The notes: a model not told the origin generated them from the sequence alone. 64,000 nt of DNA from Altererythrobacter sp. C41 (GCF_016803135.1 NZ_JAEVFE010000006.1:1-64000); one strand, 5' to 3'. Numbered from the stretch's first letter, positions 24,436 through 34,680 are shown. A program made the numbers and translations.

Positions 24436-26825
24436 AGTTCTCGCTCGAATGGCTGAAGGATTACCTCGAAACCGAGGCGAGCGCCGCCGAGATCGCGGCC
24501 GCGCTCAACGCGATCGGGCACGAGGTCGAAGGGATCGAAGACCCAGCCGAACGGCTGGCCGGCTTTCGCGTGGCGGAGGTGCTGACCGCCGCGCCGCACC
24601 CCGATGCCGACAAGCTGCAAGTGCTCACGGTGAATACGGGCGAGGGTGACCCACTGCAGGTCGTCTGCGGTGCGCCGAACGCGCGGGCCGGGATGAAGGG
24701 CGTGCTCGGTCTACCGGGCGCGGTCGTGCCGGCGAACGGCATGGAACTGCGCAAGAGCGCGATCCGCGGCGTCGAATCGAACGGCATGATGTGCTCGGTG
24801 CGCGAGCTCGAACTGGGCGACGAGCACGACGGCATCATCGAGCTGCCGGCAGATGCGCCGGTGGGAACGGCCTTCGCCAACTACCACGGCGCCAGCCCGG
24901 TGTTCGATGTGGCGATCACGCCCAACCGCCCGGACTGCATGGGTGTCTACGGCATCGCCCGCGATCTTGCGGCGGCCGGGCTGGGCACGCTCAAGCCGAT
25001 CGCGGTGCCCGAGATTGCGGGCGAGGGCGCGTGCCCGGTCGAGATCCGCACCGACGATTCCGAGGGTTGCCCCGCGTTCTATGGTCGCGTGGTCAAGGGT
25101 GTGCGCAACGGCGCGAGCCCTGAATGGATGCAACGGCGTCTCATCGCCGCTGGCCAGCGATCGATCAGCGCGATCGTCGACCTGACCAATTATCTCATGC
25201 TCGGCTTCGGGCGCCCGGCGCATGCCTACGATCTCGCAAAGCTGACCGGCGCGGTTGTGGCGCGGCGCGCGAAGAACGGCGAACAGGTGCTCGCCCTCAA
25301 CGAGAAGACCTACACGCTCGACGACACGATGACCGTGATCGCCGACGATGCCGGTGTGCACGACATTGCAGGCATCATGGGCGGCGAGCATTCGGGTGTC
25401 AGCGAGGGCACGACCGATGTCCTGCTCGAGATCGCCTATTTCGATCCTGCGCGGATCGGCGTGACGGGTCGCAAGCTCGGCCTCACTTCGGACGCACGCA
25501 CGCGCTTCGAGCGCGGGGTGGACCCGGCCTTCCTCGACGACGGGCTGGCCCTGCTGACCGGCCTGATCGTGGAAACCTGCGGCGGCGAGGCGAGCGAGAT
25601 CGTGCGCGCAGGCTCACCGCGGGTCGAGCCCAGGGTCGTGGCATTCGACCCGGCGCTGACGCGGCGGCTGGGTGGGGTAGAGATCGCCGAAGCCGAACAG
25701 CGCCGCATTCTCGAAGCGCTCGATTTCCGCGTGGGGGATGGCTGGCAAGTCACCTGTCCCCCGCGTCGCCACGACATCGAAGGCGGGGCCGATCTGGTCG
25801 AGGAAGTCGTCCGCATCCACGGGCTCGACAAGGTCGAAAGCGTCGCGCTGCCGCGGGCCGAAGGTGTGGCGAAGCCCACCGCTACGCCGCTGCAGCAGAT
25901 CGAGCGGAAGCTGCGCCGCACGGCGGCAGCGCGCGGTCTGAACGAGGCGGTGACCTGGTCCTTCCTCCCCGAAACCGACGCCGATCACTTCGCGGACGGC
26001 AACGGCGGCCTGTGGATCCTCGAGAACCCGATCAGCGAGGACATGAAGGCCATGCGCCCCTCGCTGCTGCCTGGTCTCCTCGCTGCGGCCAAGCGCAATG
26101 CCGATCGCGGCGCTGCCGGCTCGCGCCTGTTCGAGATCGGCCGCCGCTATTTCCGCGGGGAGGGCGGCGCAAGCGACGAGCGCCCGACGCTGGGCGTGAT
26201 CCTGGCGGGTGAGAAGTCGCCGCGCGGCTGGGCGACGGGCAAGGCGCAGGGCGTCGATGCCTACGACGCCAAGGCCGAGGCCGAGTCCTTGCTCGAAGCC
26301 GCCGGCGCGCCGGTCGGCAACCTCATGGTCATGGGGGAGGCAGGGCCGCAGTTCCATCCCGGGCAGTCCGCCACCTTGCGCCTCGGCCCCAAGAACGTGC
26401 TCGCCCGCTTCGGCGCGCTGCACCCGAACACGCTCAGGGCGTTCGACATCGAGGGGCCAGTCGTCGCGGTGGAGATCTTCCTCGATGCGATTCCGGCGAG
26501 GAAGGGCGGCGGCGCGTTCGCTCGCCCGGCTTATTCGCCGCCTGCGCTGCAGCCGGTCACGCGCGACTTCGCGTTTCTGGTGCCTGCTGACCTTGCCGCC
26601 GGCGATCTTGTCCGCGCGGTCAAGGGGGCGGACAAGCAGGCAATCGTCGATGCGCGGGTGTTCGACGTCTTTGCCGGCCAGGGCGTGCCTGAAGGCCGCA
26701 AGTCGGTTGCGGTCGAGGTCGTGCTGCAACCCGGCGAGAAGAGCTTCACCGATGCGGACATCAAGGCGATCTCGGACCGGATCGTCGCGGCCGCTGGCAA
26801 GCAGGGCGCGGAGCTGAGAGCATGA
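24432..26825 (+). CDS. pheT: Phenylalanyl-tRNA synthetase beta subunit
   Basis: A 797-residue PheT, normal length. The N-terminus [18 protein letters not shown] leads into a tRNA-binding EMAP-like domain ([20 protein letters not shown]). The B3/B4 editing domain follows, then a B5 domain and a C-terminal ferredoxin-fold anticodon-binding domain ([16 protein letters not shown]). It acts with PheS to charge tRNA-Phe and to hydrolyse Tyr-tRNA-Phe. It overlaps the pheS stop by four bases and its own stop overlaps the next SDR gene in the same way. Confidence 0.98.
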   Translation: MKFSLEWLKDYLETEASAAEIAAALNAIGHEVEGIEDPAERLAGFRVAEVLTAAPHPDADKLQVLTVNTGEGDPLQVVCGAPNARAGMKGVLGLPGAVVPANGMELRKSAIRGVESNGMMCSVRELELGDEHDGIIELPADAPVGTAFANYHGASPVFDVAITPNRPDCMGVYGIARDLAAAGLGTLKPIAVPEIAGEGACPVEIRTDDSEGCPAFYGRVVKGVRNGASPEWMQRRLIAAGQRSISAIVDLTNYLMLGFGRPAHAYDLAKLTGAVVARRAKNGEQVLALNEKTYTLDDTMTVIADDAGVHDIAGIMGGEHSGVSEGTTDVLLEIAYFDPARIGVTGRKLGLTSDARTRFERGVDPAFLDDGLALLTGLIVETCGGEASEIVRAGSPRVEPRVVAFDPALTRRLGGVEIAEAEQRRILEALDFRVGDGWQVTCPPRRHDIEGGADLVEEVVRIHGLDKVESVALPRAEGVAKPTATPLQQIERKLRRTAAARGLNEAVTWSFLPETDADHFADGNGGLWILENPISEDMKAMRPSLLPGLLAAAKRNADRGAAGSRLFEIGRRYFRGEGGASDERPTLGVILAGEKSPRGWATGKAQGVDAYDAKAEAESLLEAAGAPVGNLMVMGEAGPQFHPGQSATLRLGPKNVLARFGALHPNTLRAFDIEGPVVAVEIFLDAIPARKGGGAFARPAYSPPALQPVTRDFAFLVPADLAAGDLVRAVKGADKQAIVDARVFDVFAGQGVPEGRKSVAVEVVLQPGEKSFTDADIKAISDRIVAAAGKQGAELRA

Positions 26826-27577
26826 GCCGGACGGCGCTTGTCACCGGAGCGACTGCGGGGATCGGCGAGGCCTGCGTGCGCAGCCTCGTCGCCAGCGGCT
26901 GGCGCTGCGTTGCTACGGGGCGCCGGGCGGAGCGGCTGGAGAAGCTGGTTGCCGATCTCGGGACGGACAAGGTGCATGCTGCGGTGTTCGACGTGCGCGA
27001 CGAGGCGGCGCGCGACGCCGCGCTCGATGCGCTGCCGGAGGCGTTCGCGAACATCGACCTGCTGGTGAACAATGCCGGCCTCGCGCTCGGCACTGCGCCG
27101 GCGCAGGACGCGAGCCTGGCGGACTGGAAGACCATGATCGAGACCAACGTCACCGCGCTGGTCTCGCTCACCCATAAGCTCCTGCCGGGCCTGATCGCGC
27201 GCAAGGGCGGGGTGGTCAACATCTCCTCGGTGGCGGCGAACTATCCGTATACGGGCGGCAACGTCTATGGCGGGACCAAGGCCTTCGTGCGCCAGTTCAC
27301 GCTGGGCCTGCGCGCTGACCTGCACGGCACCGGCGTGCGCGTGACGTCGATCGAGCCGGGCATGGTCGAAACCGAGTTCACCCTGGTGCGCACAGGCGGG
27401 AACCAGGAGGCACACGAGCGGCTCTACGGCGGCGCGGACCCGATGACGGCCGACGACATCGCCGAAACCGTCCGCTGGGTCGCGGAACTGCCGCCGCATC
27501 TCAATATCAACACGCTAGAGCTGATGCCGGTGAGCCAGAGCTTCGCCGGATTCCAGGTCGCGCGGGAGCACCATTAA
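26822..27577 (+). CDS. SDR-family NADP-dependent 3-hydroxy acid dehydrogenase (YdfG-like)
   Basis: A 251-residue short-chain dehydrogenase with TGATAGIGEA at the N-terminus, NNAGLALG, and the catalytic ISSVAANYPYTGGNVYGGTK (Ser, Tyr, Lys). The C-terminal NINTLELMPVSQSFAGF is characteristic of YdfG-type enzymes, which oxidise L-allo-threonine and reduce malonic semialdehyde and other 3-oxo acids. It overlaps the pheT stop (ATGA), so it is co-translated with pheST, a linkage with no obvious functional reason. The activity call comes from family resemblance. Confidence 0.85.
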   Translation: MSRTALVTGATAGIGEACVRSLVASGWRCVATGRRAERLEKLVADLGTDKVHAAVFDVRDEAARDAALDALPEAFANIDLLVNNAGLALGTAPAQDASLADWKTMIETNVTALVSLTHKLLPGLIARKGGVVNISSVAANYPYTGGNVYGGTKAFVRQFTLGLRADLHGTGVRVTSIEPGMVETEFTLVRTGGNQEAHERLYGGADPMTADDIAETVRWVAELPPHLNINTLELMPVSQSFAGFQVAREHH

Positions 27578-27661
27578 CGTCACCCCCGCGCAGGCGGGGG
27601 TCCAGCTAGCCTCGCCGCACGGGTCGAGGTCAGATGGATTCCCGCCTGCGCGGGAATGACG
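27578..27661. repeat. Pair of REP-like palindromes, inverted to each other
   Basis: Two 27-base units occupy 27578-27604 and, inverted, 27635-27661. Each is CGTCA + palindrome + TCCA. The first folds with CCCCCGC/GCGGGGG and the second with TTCCCGC/GCGGGAA around the same GCAG-type loop. Where their arms differ, both strands of the stem changed together. This is the organisation of REP doublets mobilised by RAYT transposases. It lies between an SDR gene and prfC, ending 14 bases before the prfC start, so it will be in the prfC leader. Confidence 0.82.
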
Positions 27662-27675
27662 AAGGAAGAAACCAT

Positions 27676-29196
27676 ATGTCCAACCGCCGCACCTTCGCCA
27701 TCATCTCTCACCCCGACGCGGGCAAGACCACGCTGACCGAGAAGCTGCTGCTTCAGGGCGGGGCGATTCATCTCGCAGGCGAGGTCAAGGCGCGGGGGCA
27801 GGCGCGGCGGGCGCGGTCGGACTGGATGAAAATCGAGCAGCAGCGCGGGATTTCGGTGACCAGCTCGGTCATGACGTTCGAGCGCGACGGGATCACCTTC
27901 AACCTGCTCGACACGCCGGGGCACGAGGACTTCTCGGAAGACACCTACCGCACTCTGACCGCGGTCGACTCGGCGATCATGGTGATCGATGCGGCCAAGG
28001 GGATCGAGCCGCAGACGCGCAAGCTGTTCGAGGTCTGCCGCCTGCGTTCGGTGCCGATCATCACCTTCGTCAACAAGGTCGATCGCGAGGGCAAGAGCGG
28101 CTTCGAGCTGCTCGACGAAGTGGCCGACACGCTGGCGCTCGACGTGTCGCCGCAAGGCTGGCCGGTCGGCATGGGCGGCACCTTTCAGGGCATTCTCGAC
28201 TTCGCTTCCGGCGAAGTCAGCCGGCCGGAAGGGCCGAGCAAGGAGTTCCAGGGCACGCGCGAAGCGGACGCCGTGCTGCCGGACGATGTGGCCGAGGAGG
28301 CCGAGCTGGCGCGGATCGGCTATCCCGAGTTCGACCTCGAAGCCTACCGCAACGGCGATCTTACGCCGGTCTATTTTGGCAGCGCGCTCAAGAATTTCGG
28401 CGTGACCGAGCTGATCGAGGCGATCGCGACCCACGCGCCGCCGCCGCGCCCGCAACCCGCCGGCGAGGAGCAGGTGAGCCCAGAGCGGGACGAGGTCACC
28501 GGCTTCATCTTCAAGGTCCAGGCCAACATGGACCCGAACCACCGCGACCGCATCGCCTTCATGCGGCAGGTCTCCGGCACCTTCAAGCGCGGCATGAAGC
28601 TGACCCCGAGCGGGCTGGGCAAGCCGATCGCGATCCACTCGCCGATTCTGTTCTTCGCGCAGGACCGCGAGCTCGCCGACACGGCGGAAGCGGGCGACAT
28701 CATCGGCATTCCAAACCACGGCACGCTGCGCGTCGGCGACACGCTGAGCGAGAAGAACCAGATCCGCTTCACCGGCCTGCCGAACTTCGCGCCGGAGATC
28801 CTGCGCCGTGTGGTGCTCAGGGACCCGACCAAGACCAAGCAGCTCAGGAAGGCGCTCGACGACTTGTCCGAAGAGGGCGTGATCCAGGTCTTCTATCCCG
28901 AGATCGGCGCGCAGTGGATCGTCGGCGTCGTGGGCCAGCTCCAGCTCGACGTGCTCGTCAGCCGGCTGGAGGCGGAATACAAGGTCGAGGCCGCGCTCGA
29001 ACCCGCACCCTTCGCCACCGCTCGCTGGCTCAAGGGCGATGCCAGGGCGCTGGGCGAGTTCGAAAGCTTCAACCGCGCCAATCTCGCGCGCGACCGCGAT
29101 GGCGATCTGGTGTTCATGGCCAAGAGCCCATGGGATGTCGGCTATCAGCAGGAAAAGAACCCCGACCTGACCTTCTCCGCGACCAAGGAGCGGTGA
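27676..29196 (+). CDS. prfC: Peptide chain release factor 3
   Basis: A 506-residue translational GTPase that recycles RF1/RF2 from the ribosome after termination. The G1 loop SHPDAGKTTLTEK, the G3 DTPGHEDF and G4 NKVDREG are present. The arrangement SNRRTFAIISHPDAGKTT at the N-terminus is RF3-specific and separates it from EF-G and LepA. ATG at 27676 has GGAAG upstream; a longer open frame reaching into the REP repeat (27634) is not used. The leader contains the REP doublet. Confidence 0.96.
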   Translation: MSNRRTFAIISHPDAGKTTLTEKLLLQGGAIHLAGEVKARGQARRARSDWMKIEQQRGISVTSSVMTFERDGITFNLLDTPGHEDFSEDTYRTLTAVDSAIMVIDAAKGIEPQTRKLFEVCRLRSVPIITFVNKVDREGKSGFELLDEVADTLALDVSPQGWPVGMGGTFQGILDFASGEVSRPEGPSKEFQGTREADAVLPDDVAEEAELARIGYPEFDLEAYRNGDLTPVYFGSALKNFGVTELIEAIATHAPPPRPQPAGEEQVSPERDEVTGFIFKVQANMDPNHRDRIAFMRQVSGTFKRGMKLTPSGLGKPIAIHSPILFFAQDRELADTAEAGDIIGIPNHGTLRVGDTLSEKNQIRFTGLPNFAPEILRRVVLRDPTKTKQLRKALDDLSEEGVIQVFYPEIGAQWIVGVVGQLQLDVLVSRLEAEYKVEAALEPAPFATARWLKGDARALGEFESFNRANLARDRDGDLVFMAKSPWDVGYQQEKNPDLTFSATKER

Positions 29197-29314
29197 CAGG
29201 CCGGGCCATGCGCCCTAGAAGGCCGGTGATGGGCGATCCTGCAGACATGCCGCGCCGCGACCGATCGTGCGGCGCACCCGGTACCGATCGGCGCTAGATC
29301 GCGTTTCCTTCCGC

Positions 29315-30016
29315 GTGCAGCTCACCTTCGCCAGCTACAACATTCACAAGGCCGTCGGGGTCGACCGGCGGCGCGATCCCGATCGGATCATTTCGGTATT
29401 GCGCGAGGTCGATGCCGATGTGATCGCGCTGCAGGAAGTCGACCGGCGGATCGGCGACCGGGCGAGCGTTCTGTCGCGCGCGGCGCTGGACGACACGCCG
29501 TGGAAGCCGGTCCAGCTCGCGAAGCGGCCGCGCAGCCTCGGCTGGCACGGGAACGCGATCCTCGTGCGCCGCGAATACGAGGTGATCGAGGCCGAGCCGC
29601 TCGACCTTCCCACGCTCGAGCCGCGCGGCGCCGTGCGGGCGGACATCGACTGCCACGGCCGGCGCGTGCGCGTGATCGGAACACATCTCGACCTCTCCGG
29701 TCTCCGGCGCCGCGACCAGATCAAGGCGATCCTTGCACATCACGGGCAATGTGCGGGCGGCTGCCCGACGATCCTGATGGGCGATTTCAACCAGTGGGGC
29801 GCCCGCAGCGGCGCGATGCGCGAGTTCGGCGACGGGTGGCAACTGCTCGATCCCGGGCGGAGCTTCCCCAGCCGCCAGCCGGTCGCGCGGCTCGACCGGA
29901 TCATCGCCTCGGGCGATTGGGACGTGCATGCGGCCGGGGTGCACCATAGCGCTCTGGCGGCCCAGGCCTCCGACCATCTGCCGGTGCTTGCCACGCTTGA
30001 AATGCGTAAAATATAG
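29315..30016 (+). CDS. Endonuclease/exonuclease/phosphatase-fold protein
   Basis: A protein of 233 residues (GTG start) with the full DNase I-like fold motifs: FASYNIHKAVG, LREVDADVIALQEVDRR with the metal Glu, GTHLDLSGLRRRDQ, LMGDFNQW and a final SDHLPVLATLE. The family includes nucleases, phosphatases and sphingomyelinases. In sphingomonads this protein often precedes phospholipase-D-type genes, but none is seen here. GTG at 29315 is the family-consistent start, although an ATG at 29267 cannot be excluded and no good Shine-Dalgarno marks either. The substrate is unknown. Confidence 0.78.
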   Translation: MQLTFASYNIHKAVGVDRRRDPDRIISVLREVDADVIALQEVDRRIGDRASVLSRAALDDTPWKPVQLAKRPRSLGWHGNAILVRREYEVIEAEPLDLPTLEPRGAVRADIDCHGRRVRVIGTHLDLSGLRRRDQIKAILAHHGQCAGGCPTILMGDFNQWGARSGAMREFGDGWQLLDPGRSFPSRQPVARLDRIIASGDWDVHAAGVHHSALAAQASDHLPVLATLEMRKI

Positions 30017-30032
30017 GCATTGCTTAATGATT

Positions 30033-30046
30033 GAGCATTAATGCTC
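30033..30046. promoter_or_regulatory. 14-bp perfect palindrome upstream of the sigma-54 promoter
   Basis: GAGCATTAATGCTC (30033-30046) is a perfect palindrome about 60 bases upstream of the sigma-54 box at 30104. Position and symmetry suit an activator site such as NtrC, although it does not exactly match the GCAC(N)nGTGC enteric consensus. Function is inferred. Confidence 0.45.
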
Positions 30047-30073
30047 TAGCTAACGAAACGTAGTTGCGCATAA

Positions 30074-30505
<432 letters not shown>

Positions 30506-30534
30506 GTGCGGCAACAGACAAGAGGGACCAGACG

Positions 30535-31860
30535 ATGATCCGCAACATGCTTTGCGGTGCAGGCGCGCTCGGCGCCGCGCTGTTCGCCGCCGCGCCCGCA
30601 CTCGCGCAGGACGCCGCTGCCGTGCCCAACCCGGGCAACAATGCCTGGATGATGACCGCAACGGTCCTCGTCCTGATGATGATCCTGCCCGGCCTCGCGC
30701 TGTTCTACGGCGGGCTCACGCGGCAGAAGAACATGCTCTCGACGATGACCCAGGTCGGCGCGACCGCCGCGCTCGCGATGCTGATCTGGGTCATGTGGGG
30801 CTATTCGCTCGCTTTCGGGGACACGACTTACGAAGGCATGCTCGGCCTGTTCGTCAGCGGCGGCAGCTATTTCCTTGCCGGAACCGACGCGAGCAGCACC
30901 GCCGCGACCTTCACCGACGAGGTGATCAGCAAGTACGTCTTCATCAGCTTCCAGATGACCTTCGCTGCGATCACCGCCGCGCTGATCCTCGGTGCGACGG
31001 CGGAGCGGCTCAAGTTCTCCGCCCTCATGGCCTTCGTCCCGATCTGGCTGACGATCGTCTACTTCCCGATCGCGCACATGGTCTGGGCCGGCGGCGGGCT
31101 GCTGTTCGAAGACGGCGCGCTCGACTTCGCGGGCGGCACGGTGGTGCACATCAATGCCGGCGTATCGGGCCTGGTGCTCGCCTATCTCCTCGGCAGGCGC
31201 CGCGGCTATCCGGCCGAGCCGATGCCGCCGCACTCGATGACTCTGACGATGGTCGGCACTGGCCTGCTGTGGGTCGGCTGGTTCGGGTTCAACGCCGGTT
31301 CGGCGCTGGAAGCGGACGGCTCGGCAGGCCTGGCGATGATCAACACTTTCGTCGCCACCGCGGCTGCCGCGCTGGCCTGGATGATGATCGAGCGACTCGC
31401 GGGCCACAAGGGGTCGGCGCTCGGCTTCTGCTCGGGTGTGATCGCGGGCCTCGTTGCGGTAACCCCGGCAGCTGGGAACTCGGGCCCGTTCGGCGCGATC
31501 CTGCTCGGCATCCTCTCCTCGACCGTATGCTACTTCGCCGTGGCGAAAGTGAAGGCGAAGTTCGGCTACGACGACTCGCTCGACGCCTTCGGCATTCACG
31601 GGGTGGGCGGCATCGTCGGCGCGATCGGCACGGCGGTGGTCTACCAGCCGTTCCTCGGCGGGCCCGGCGACGGCTCGACCGCGCTCGGCGCACAGCTCGG
31701 GGTCCAGATCTTCAGCGTGCTCGTCACGATCGTCTGGGCCGGCGTCGGCACTCTGGTGGCCGGCACGATCGTCAAGGCGCTGATGGGCCTCCGGGTCTCG
31801 GAGGAGAGCGAGGTCGACGGTCTCGACATCTCCGAACACGGGGAGCGCGCCTACAACTGA
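30535..31860 (+). CDS. amtB: Ammonium transporter
   Basis: A 441-residue Amt-family channel with an N-terminal signal-like leader (MIRNMLCGAGALGAALFAAAPALA before QDAAA) and eleven membrane helices. Markers are GLALFYGGLTRQKNMLSTM, the His/Trp pore segment HMVWAGGGLLFEDGALDFAGG, VHINAGVSGLVLA, and DSLDAFGIHGVGGIVGAIGT. Residues FYGG, GWFGFNAGS and HGVGG are the family signatures. ATG at 30535 with GAGGGA upstream is preferred to the long upstream frame. It is co-transcribed with glnK under the sigma-54 promoter and ends before a strong terminator. Confidence 0.96.
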   Translation: MIRNMLCGAGALGAALFAAAPALAQDAAAVPNPGNNAWMMTATVLVLMMILPGLALFYGGLTRQKNMLSTMTQVGATAALAMLIWVMWGYSLAFGDTTYEGMLGLFVSGGSYFLAGTDASSTAATFTDEVISKYVFISFQMTFAAITAALILGATAERLKFSALMAFVPIWLTIVYFPIAHMVWAGGGLLFEDGALDFAGGTVVHINAGVSGLVLAYLLGRRRGYPAEPMPPHSMTLTMVGTGLLWVGWFGFNAGSALEADGSAGLAMINTFVATAAAALAWMMIERLAGHKGSALGFCSGVIAGLVAVTPAAGNSGPFGAILLGILSSTVCYFAVAKVKAKFGYDDSLDAFGIHGVGGIVGAIGTAVVYQPFLGGPGDGSTALGAQLGVQIFSVLVTIVWAGVGTLVAGTIVKALMGLRVSEESEVDGLDISEHGERAYN

Positions 31861-31942
31861 CGGACAAGTTTGGCGGACTGGGGCCTACCTCCTCTCCACC
31901 CGGTCCGCCTTCCAGCGTTCCTCCTGCGAACGCCACCTTTAT

Positions 31943-31974
31943 GGGCCGGAGCCAGCCGCTCCGGCCCGTTTTTT
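31943..31974 (+). terminator. Intrinsic terminator of glnK-amtB
   Basis: GGGCCGGAGC (31943-31952) and GCTCCGGCCC (31958-31967) form a 10-bp stem with a five-base loop, then G and six T. It ends the amtB transcript. The stretch 31975-32121 after it, up to the convergent GMC gene, is non-coding and GC-rich with several short palindromes. Confidence 0.95.
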
Positions 31975-32121
31975 ATGCCTCAAGCGCCGGCGCGCGCATA
32001 CGCGCGCTTGGCTATCCTCCGCGCGGAGCGCTCCGGACGGGCGGTCGCCCTTGCGGGCCGCCTGCGGCGGACCGGACATTCCGATCCCCCAATTGCGCTG
32101 CGCGACAACCGGCAGGATCGC

Positions 32122-33708
32122 TCAGGCCAGGCTGCGCTTCATGAAATCCGCGCAGCGTTCGCCGATCATGATGCTCGGCGCATTGGTATTGCCGCCGATC
32201 AACTGGGGCATGATCGAGGCGTCGGCGACCCACAGGCCGTCGACTTCGCGCACCTCGAGCGTGGGGTCGACCACCGCCTGCTCGTCCGCGCCCATGCGGC
32301 AGGTGCCGACGGGATGGTAGACGGTGTCGGCCCGGTTGCGGATCAGCTCGTCGAGCGGTTGATCATCGTCGAGGTCGATCGGGTAACGGTCCTTGGGGCG
32401 GTATCCGCTCATCGGCGGCGCCCCGACGATCCGGTGCGAGAGCCGCACGCCGGCCCGCAGCACGGCCATGTCGCGCTCGTCGGCCAGGAAATTCGGGTCG
32501 ATCACCGGCGCGGCGGCCGCATCGGGCGAGGCGAGCCGCACCGTGCCGCGGCTCTCGGGCCGCAGCACGCAGGCATGGAGCGAGAAGCCGTGGCCCTTGA
32601 CCTTGGTCCGCCCGTGATCCTCGAGCATGGCGGGCACGAAGTGCCATTGCACATCGGGTGCCGGGGAATCGGGCAGGACGCGCCAGAACCCGCCCGCTTC
32701 CGCATAGGGCGTGGTCATCGCGCCGGTCCGGCGGCGACGGTGCTCGGCGATCGCCTTCAGCATGCGCCATGTCCCGGCGAGGCTGTCGCCGATGAAGTCG
32801 CGGCTCTCGGTCTCCCAGCTAGAGACATAGTCGATGTGGTCCTGCAGATCGCTGCCGACGGCGGGTCGGTCGAGTACGACCTCGATCCCGTGCTCGCGCA
32901 AATGCTCGCCGGGCCCCACGCCCGAGAGCATCAGGATCTGCGGACTGTTGAATGCGCCGGCCGAGAGCACCACGCCGCCGCCCGCGCGCAGCGTCTCGCG
33001 CCTGCCGCCGCGCCGGATGGTCACGCCGGTCGCCCGGCCGTCCTCGATCACGATCCGCTCGACCAGCGTTCCGGTCAGGACCGCGAGGTTCGCACGGGCA
33101 CGCAGCGGTTCGACATAGGCGCGTGCCGCGGACCAGCGCTCGCCGCCCTTCTGGGTCACCTGATAGAGCCCGAAGCCTTCCTGCTTCGCCCCGTTGAAGT
33201 CATGGTTCACCGGCAGTTGCAGCGCGGCGGCGCTCTCGACGAAGGCGAGACTGCCGGGATTGGGCCACTTCTGATCGGAGACGCATAGCGGCCCTGCCTC
33301 TCCATGGAATTCGTCCGCGCCGCGCACGTTGTCTTCGGCACGCTTGAAGTAGGGCAGAACGTCCTCGTAAGCCCACCCGGCACAACCGAGCGCCGCCCAG
33401 TTGTCGTAGTCCCAGGCGTGCCCGCGGATGTAGATCATCGCGTTGATAGCGCTGGACCCGCCAAGCCCTCGTCCGCGCGGCTGATAGCCGGTCCGGCCGT
33501 TCAGCCCCTTCTGCGGCGCCGTTTCGTAGCGGTAGTTCGCGGCCTTGGGCAGGAAGGGCATGAAGCCCGGCGTCTTCACCAGGAAGTTGTCGTTCGTCCC
33601 GCCCGCTTCGAGCAGGCAGACCTTGCGCCTGCCGTCTTCCGCCAGCCGTCCGGCGACCGCGCTCCCCGCGCTGCCGCCGCCGATTACGATCACGTCGAAT
33701 TCCGCCAT
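32122..33708 (-). CDS. GMC-family FAD oxidoreductase (choline dehydrogenase-like)
   Basis: A 528-residue glucose-methanol-choline oxidoreductase. The N-terminal FDVIVIGGGSAGSAVAGRLAED binds FAD, then RGLGGSSAINAMIYIRGHAWDYDNWA is the first GMC signature and LSAGAFNSPQILMLSGVGP the second. Near the C-terminus VGTCRMGADEQAVVDPTLEVREVDGLWVAD carries the catalytic His region. It could oxidise choline, an aliphatic alcohol or polyethylene glycol; the sequence alone does not say. It is preceded by a sterol-desaturase gene on the same strand. A 20-base palindrome (33713-33732) overlaps its Shine-Dalgarno. Confidence 0.9.
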   Translation of the reverse strand: MAEFDVIVIGGGSAGSAVAGRLAEDGRRKVCLLEAGGTNDNFLVKTPGFMPFLPKAANYRYETAPQKGLNGRTGYQPRGRGLGGSSAINAMIYIRGHAWDYDNWAALGCAGWAYEDVLPYFKRAEDNVRGADEFHGEAGPLCVSDQKWPNPGSLAFVESAAALQLPVNHDFNGAKQEGFGLYQVTQKGGERWSAARAYVEPLRARANLAVLTGTLVERIVIEDGRATGVTIRRGGRRETLRAGGGVVLSAGAFNSPQILMLSGVGPGEHLREHGIEVVLDRPAVGSDLQDHIDYVSSWETESRDFIGDSLAGTWRMLKAIAEHRRRRTGAMTTPYAEAGGFWRVLPDSPAPDVQWHFVPAMLEDHGRTKVKGHGFSLHACVLRPESRGTVRLASPDAAAAPVIDPNFLADERDMAVLRAGVRLSHRIVGAPPMSGYRPKDRYPIDLDDDQPLDELIRNRADTVYHPVGTCRMGADEQAVVDPTLEVREVDGLWVADASIMPQLIGGNTNAPSIMIGERCADFMKRSLA

Positions 33709-33712
33709 GTTT

Positions 33713-33732
33713 CATCCTCCCCGGGAAGGATG
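33713..33732. promoter_or_regulatory. Inverted repeat over the GMC-gene ribosome-binding site
   Basis: CATCCT (33713-33718) and AGGATG (33727-33732) flank CCCGGG with one mismatched pair between. On the minus strand the repeat contains the GGAGG Shine-Dalgarno of the gene starting at 33708 and lies between two same-strand genes 25 bases apart. It may be an RNA hairpin limiting translation or a binding site. Confidence 0.4.
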
Positions 33733-33733
33733 G

Positions 33734-34669
33734 TTAGGCAGGCTCGCCCTCCGCGGCAATCGGGTTTTCGTTTGGAACCTTTTCTTCGCCGCCGCGCCGC
33801 TGGCGCCAGCGTGCGCGGATCATGTCCGAGGTCTCGCGGCTGCCGTCGTGAGACCAGCCGGGCTCGCGCAAGAGGTAGGACAGCTTGTGCCGCCACGGCG
33901 CGCGCCAGATGTCCTGCAGCATGCCGATCCATTCGTGGAACACCGACCATAGAAGGTTGAACGAGCCGAGCTGCTTTACGATGCCGTATCGGATCCGCTC
34001 CTCGTCGTTTTCCGGCTCGAACGTGCCGAACAGGCGGTCCCACACGATGAACACGCCGGCGTAGTTGCGGTCGAGGTAGCGCGGGTTGGTCGCGTGATGC
34101 ACACGGTGGTGGCTGGGGGTGTTCATCACCGCCTCGAACCAGCGCGGCATCCGCCCGACCGCCTCGGTGTGGATCCAGAACTGGTAGATCAGGTTGAAGC
34201 CTGCGCAGATCGCGATCATCGCCGGGTGGAAGCCGAGCAGCACCAGCGGCAGCTTGAACGCGAACCCGAGCGTGAAGGCGCCGGTCCAGCTCTGCCGCAG
34301 CGCGGTGCTGAGGTTGTAGTGCTGGCTCGAATGATGATTGACGTGGCTGGCCCAGAACCAGCGCACGCGGTGACCCGCCCGGTGAACCCAATAGTAGGCG
34401 AGATCGTCGAGTACGAAGCAGGCGATCCACACCCACCACGCCCAGCCGATGTCGAACAGACGGTACTCGTAGGCGGCAAGGAAGACGAACAGGGCGAACC
34501 CGCCGAACAGCACCCCGGCGACCGTGCTGCCGAGCCCGAAGGCGAGGCTCGTGAGGGTGTCCTTCGGCTCGTAAGCCTCCGGCCGCCGCTTCCACGCCCA
34601 TAGTATCTCGGCGAGGACGAGCAGCACGAAGGCCGGGATCGCATAGTCGACGGGGGAAAAATCGGGCAT
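33734..34669 (-). CDS. Sterol-desaturase/fatty-acid-hydroxylase family membrane protein
   Basis: A 311-residue integral membrane di-iron protein. It has the characteristic histidine boxes WVHRAGH, SHVNHHSSQHYN and HRVHHATN, spread between four to five hydrophobic helices. A start of MPDFSPVDYAIPAFVLLVLAE gives the first helix. The family (FA_hydroxylase, PF04116) hydroxylates or desaturates lipids at the membrane; sphingomonad members act on hopanoids, sphingolipids or carotenoid-like substrates, but the substrate is not fixed here. ATG 34669 was chosen by homology, and the long upstream open frame is not coding. It is 11 bases downstream of a small membrane protein gene, probably one operon with it and possibly with the GMC gene. 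Confidence 0.87.
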   Translation of the reverse strand: MPDFSPVDYAIPAFVLLVLAEILWAWKRRPEAYEPKDTLTSLAFGLGSTVAGVLFGGFALFVFLAAYEYRLFDIGWAWWVWIACFVLDDLAYYWVHRAGHRVRWFWASHVNHHSSQHYNLSTALRQSWTGAFTLGFAFKLPLVLLGFHPAMIAICAGFNLIYQFWIHTEAVGRMPRWFEAVMNTPSHHRVHHATNPRYLDRNYAGVFIVWDRLFGTFEPENDEERIRYGIVKQLGSFNLLWSVFHEWIGMLQDIWRAPWRHKLSYLLREPGWSHDGSRETSDMIRARWRQRRGGEEKVPNENPIAAEGEPA

Positions 34670-34680
34670 GATGGACCGGG

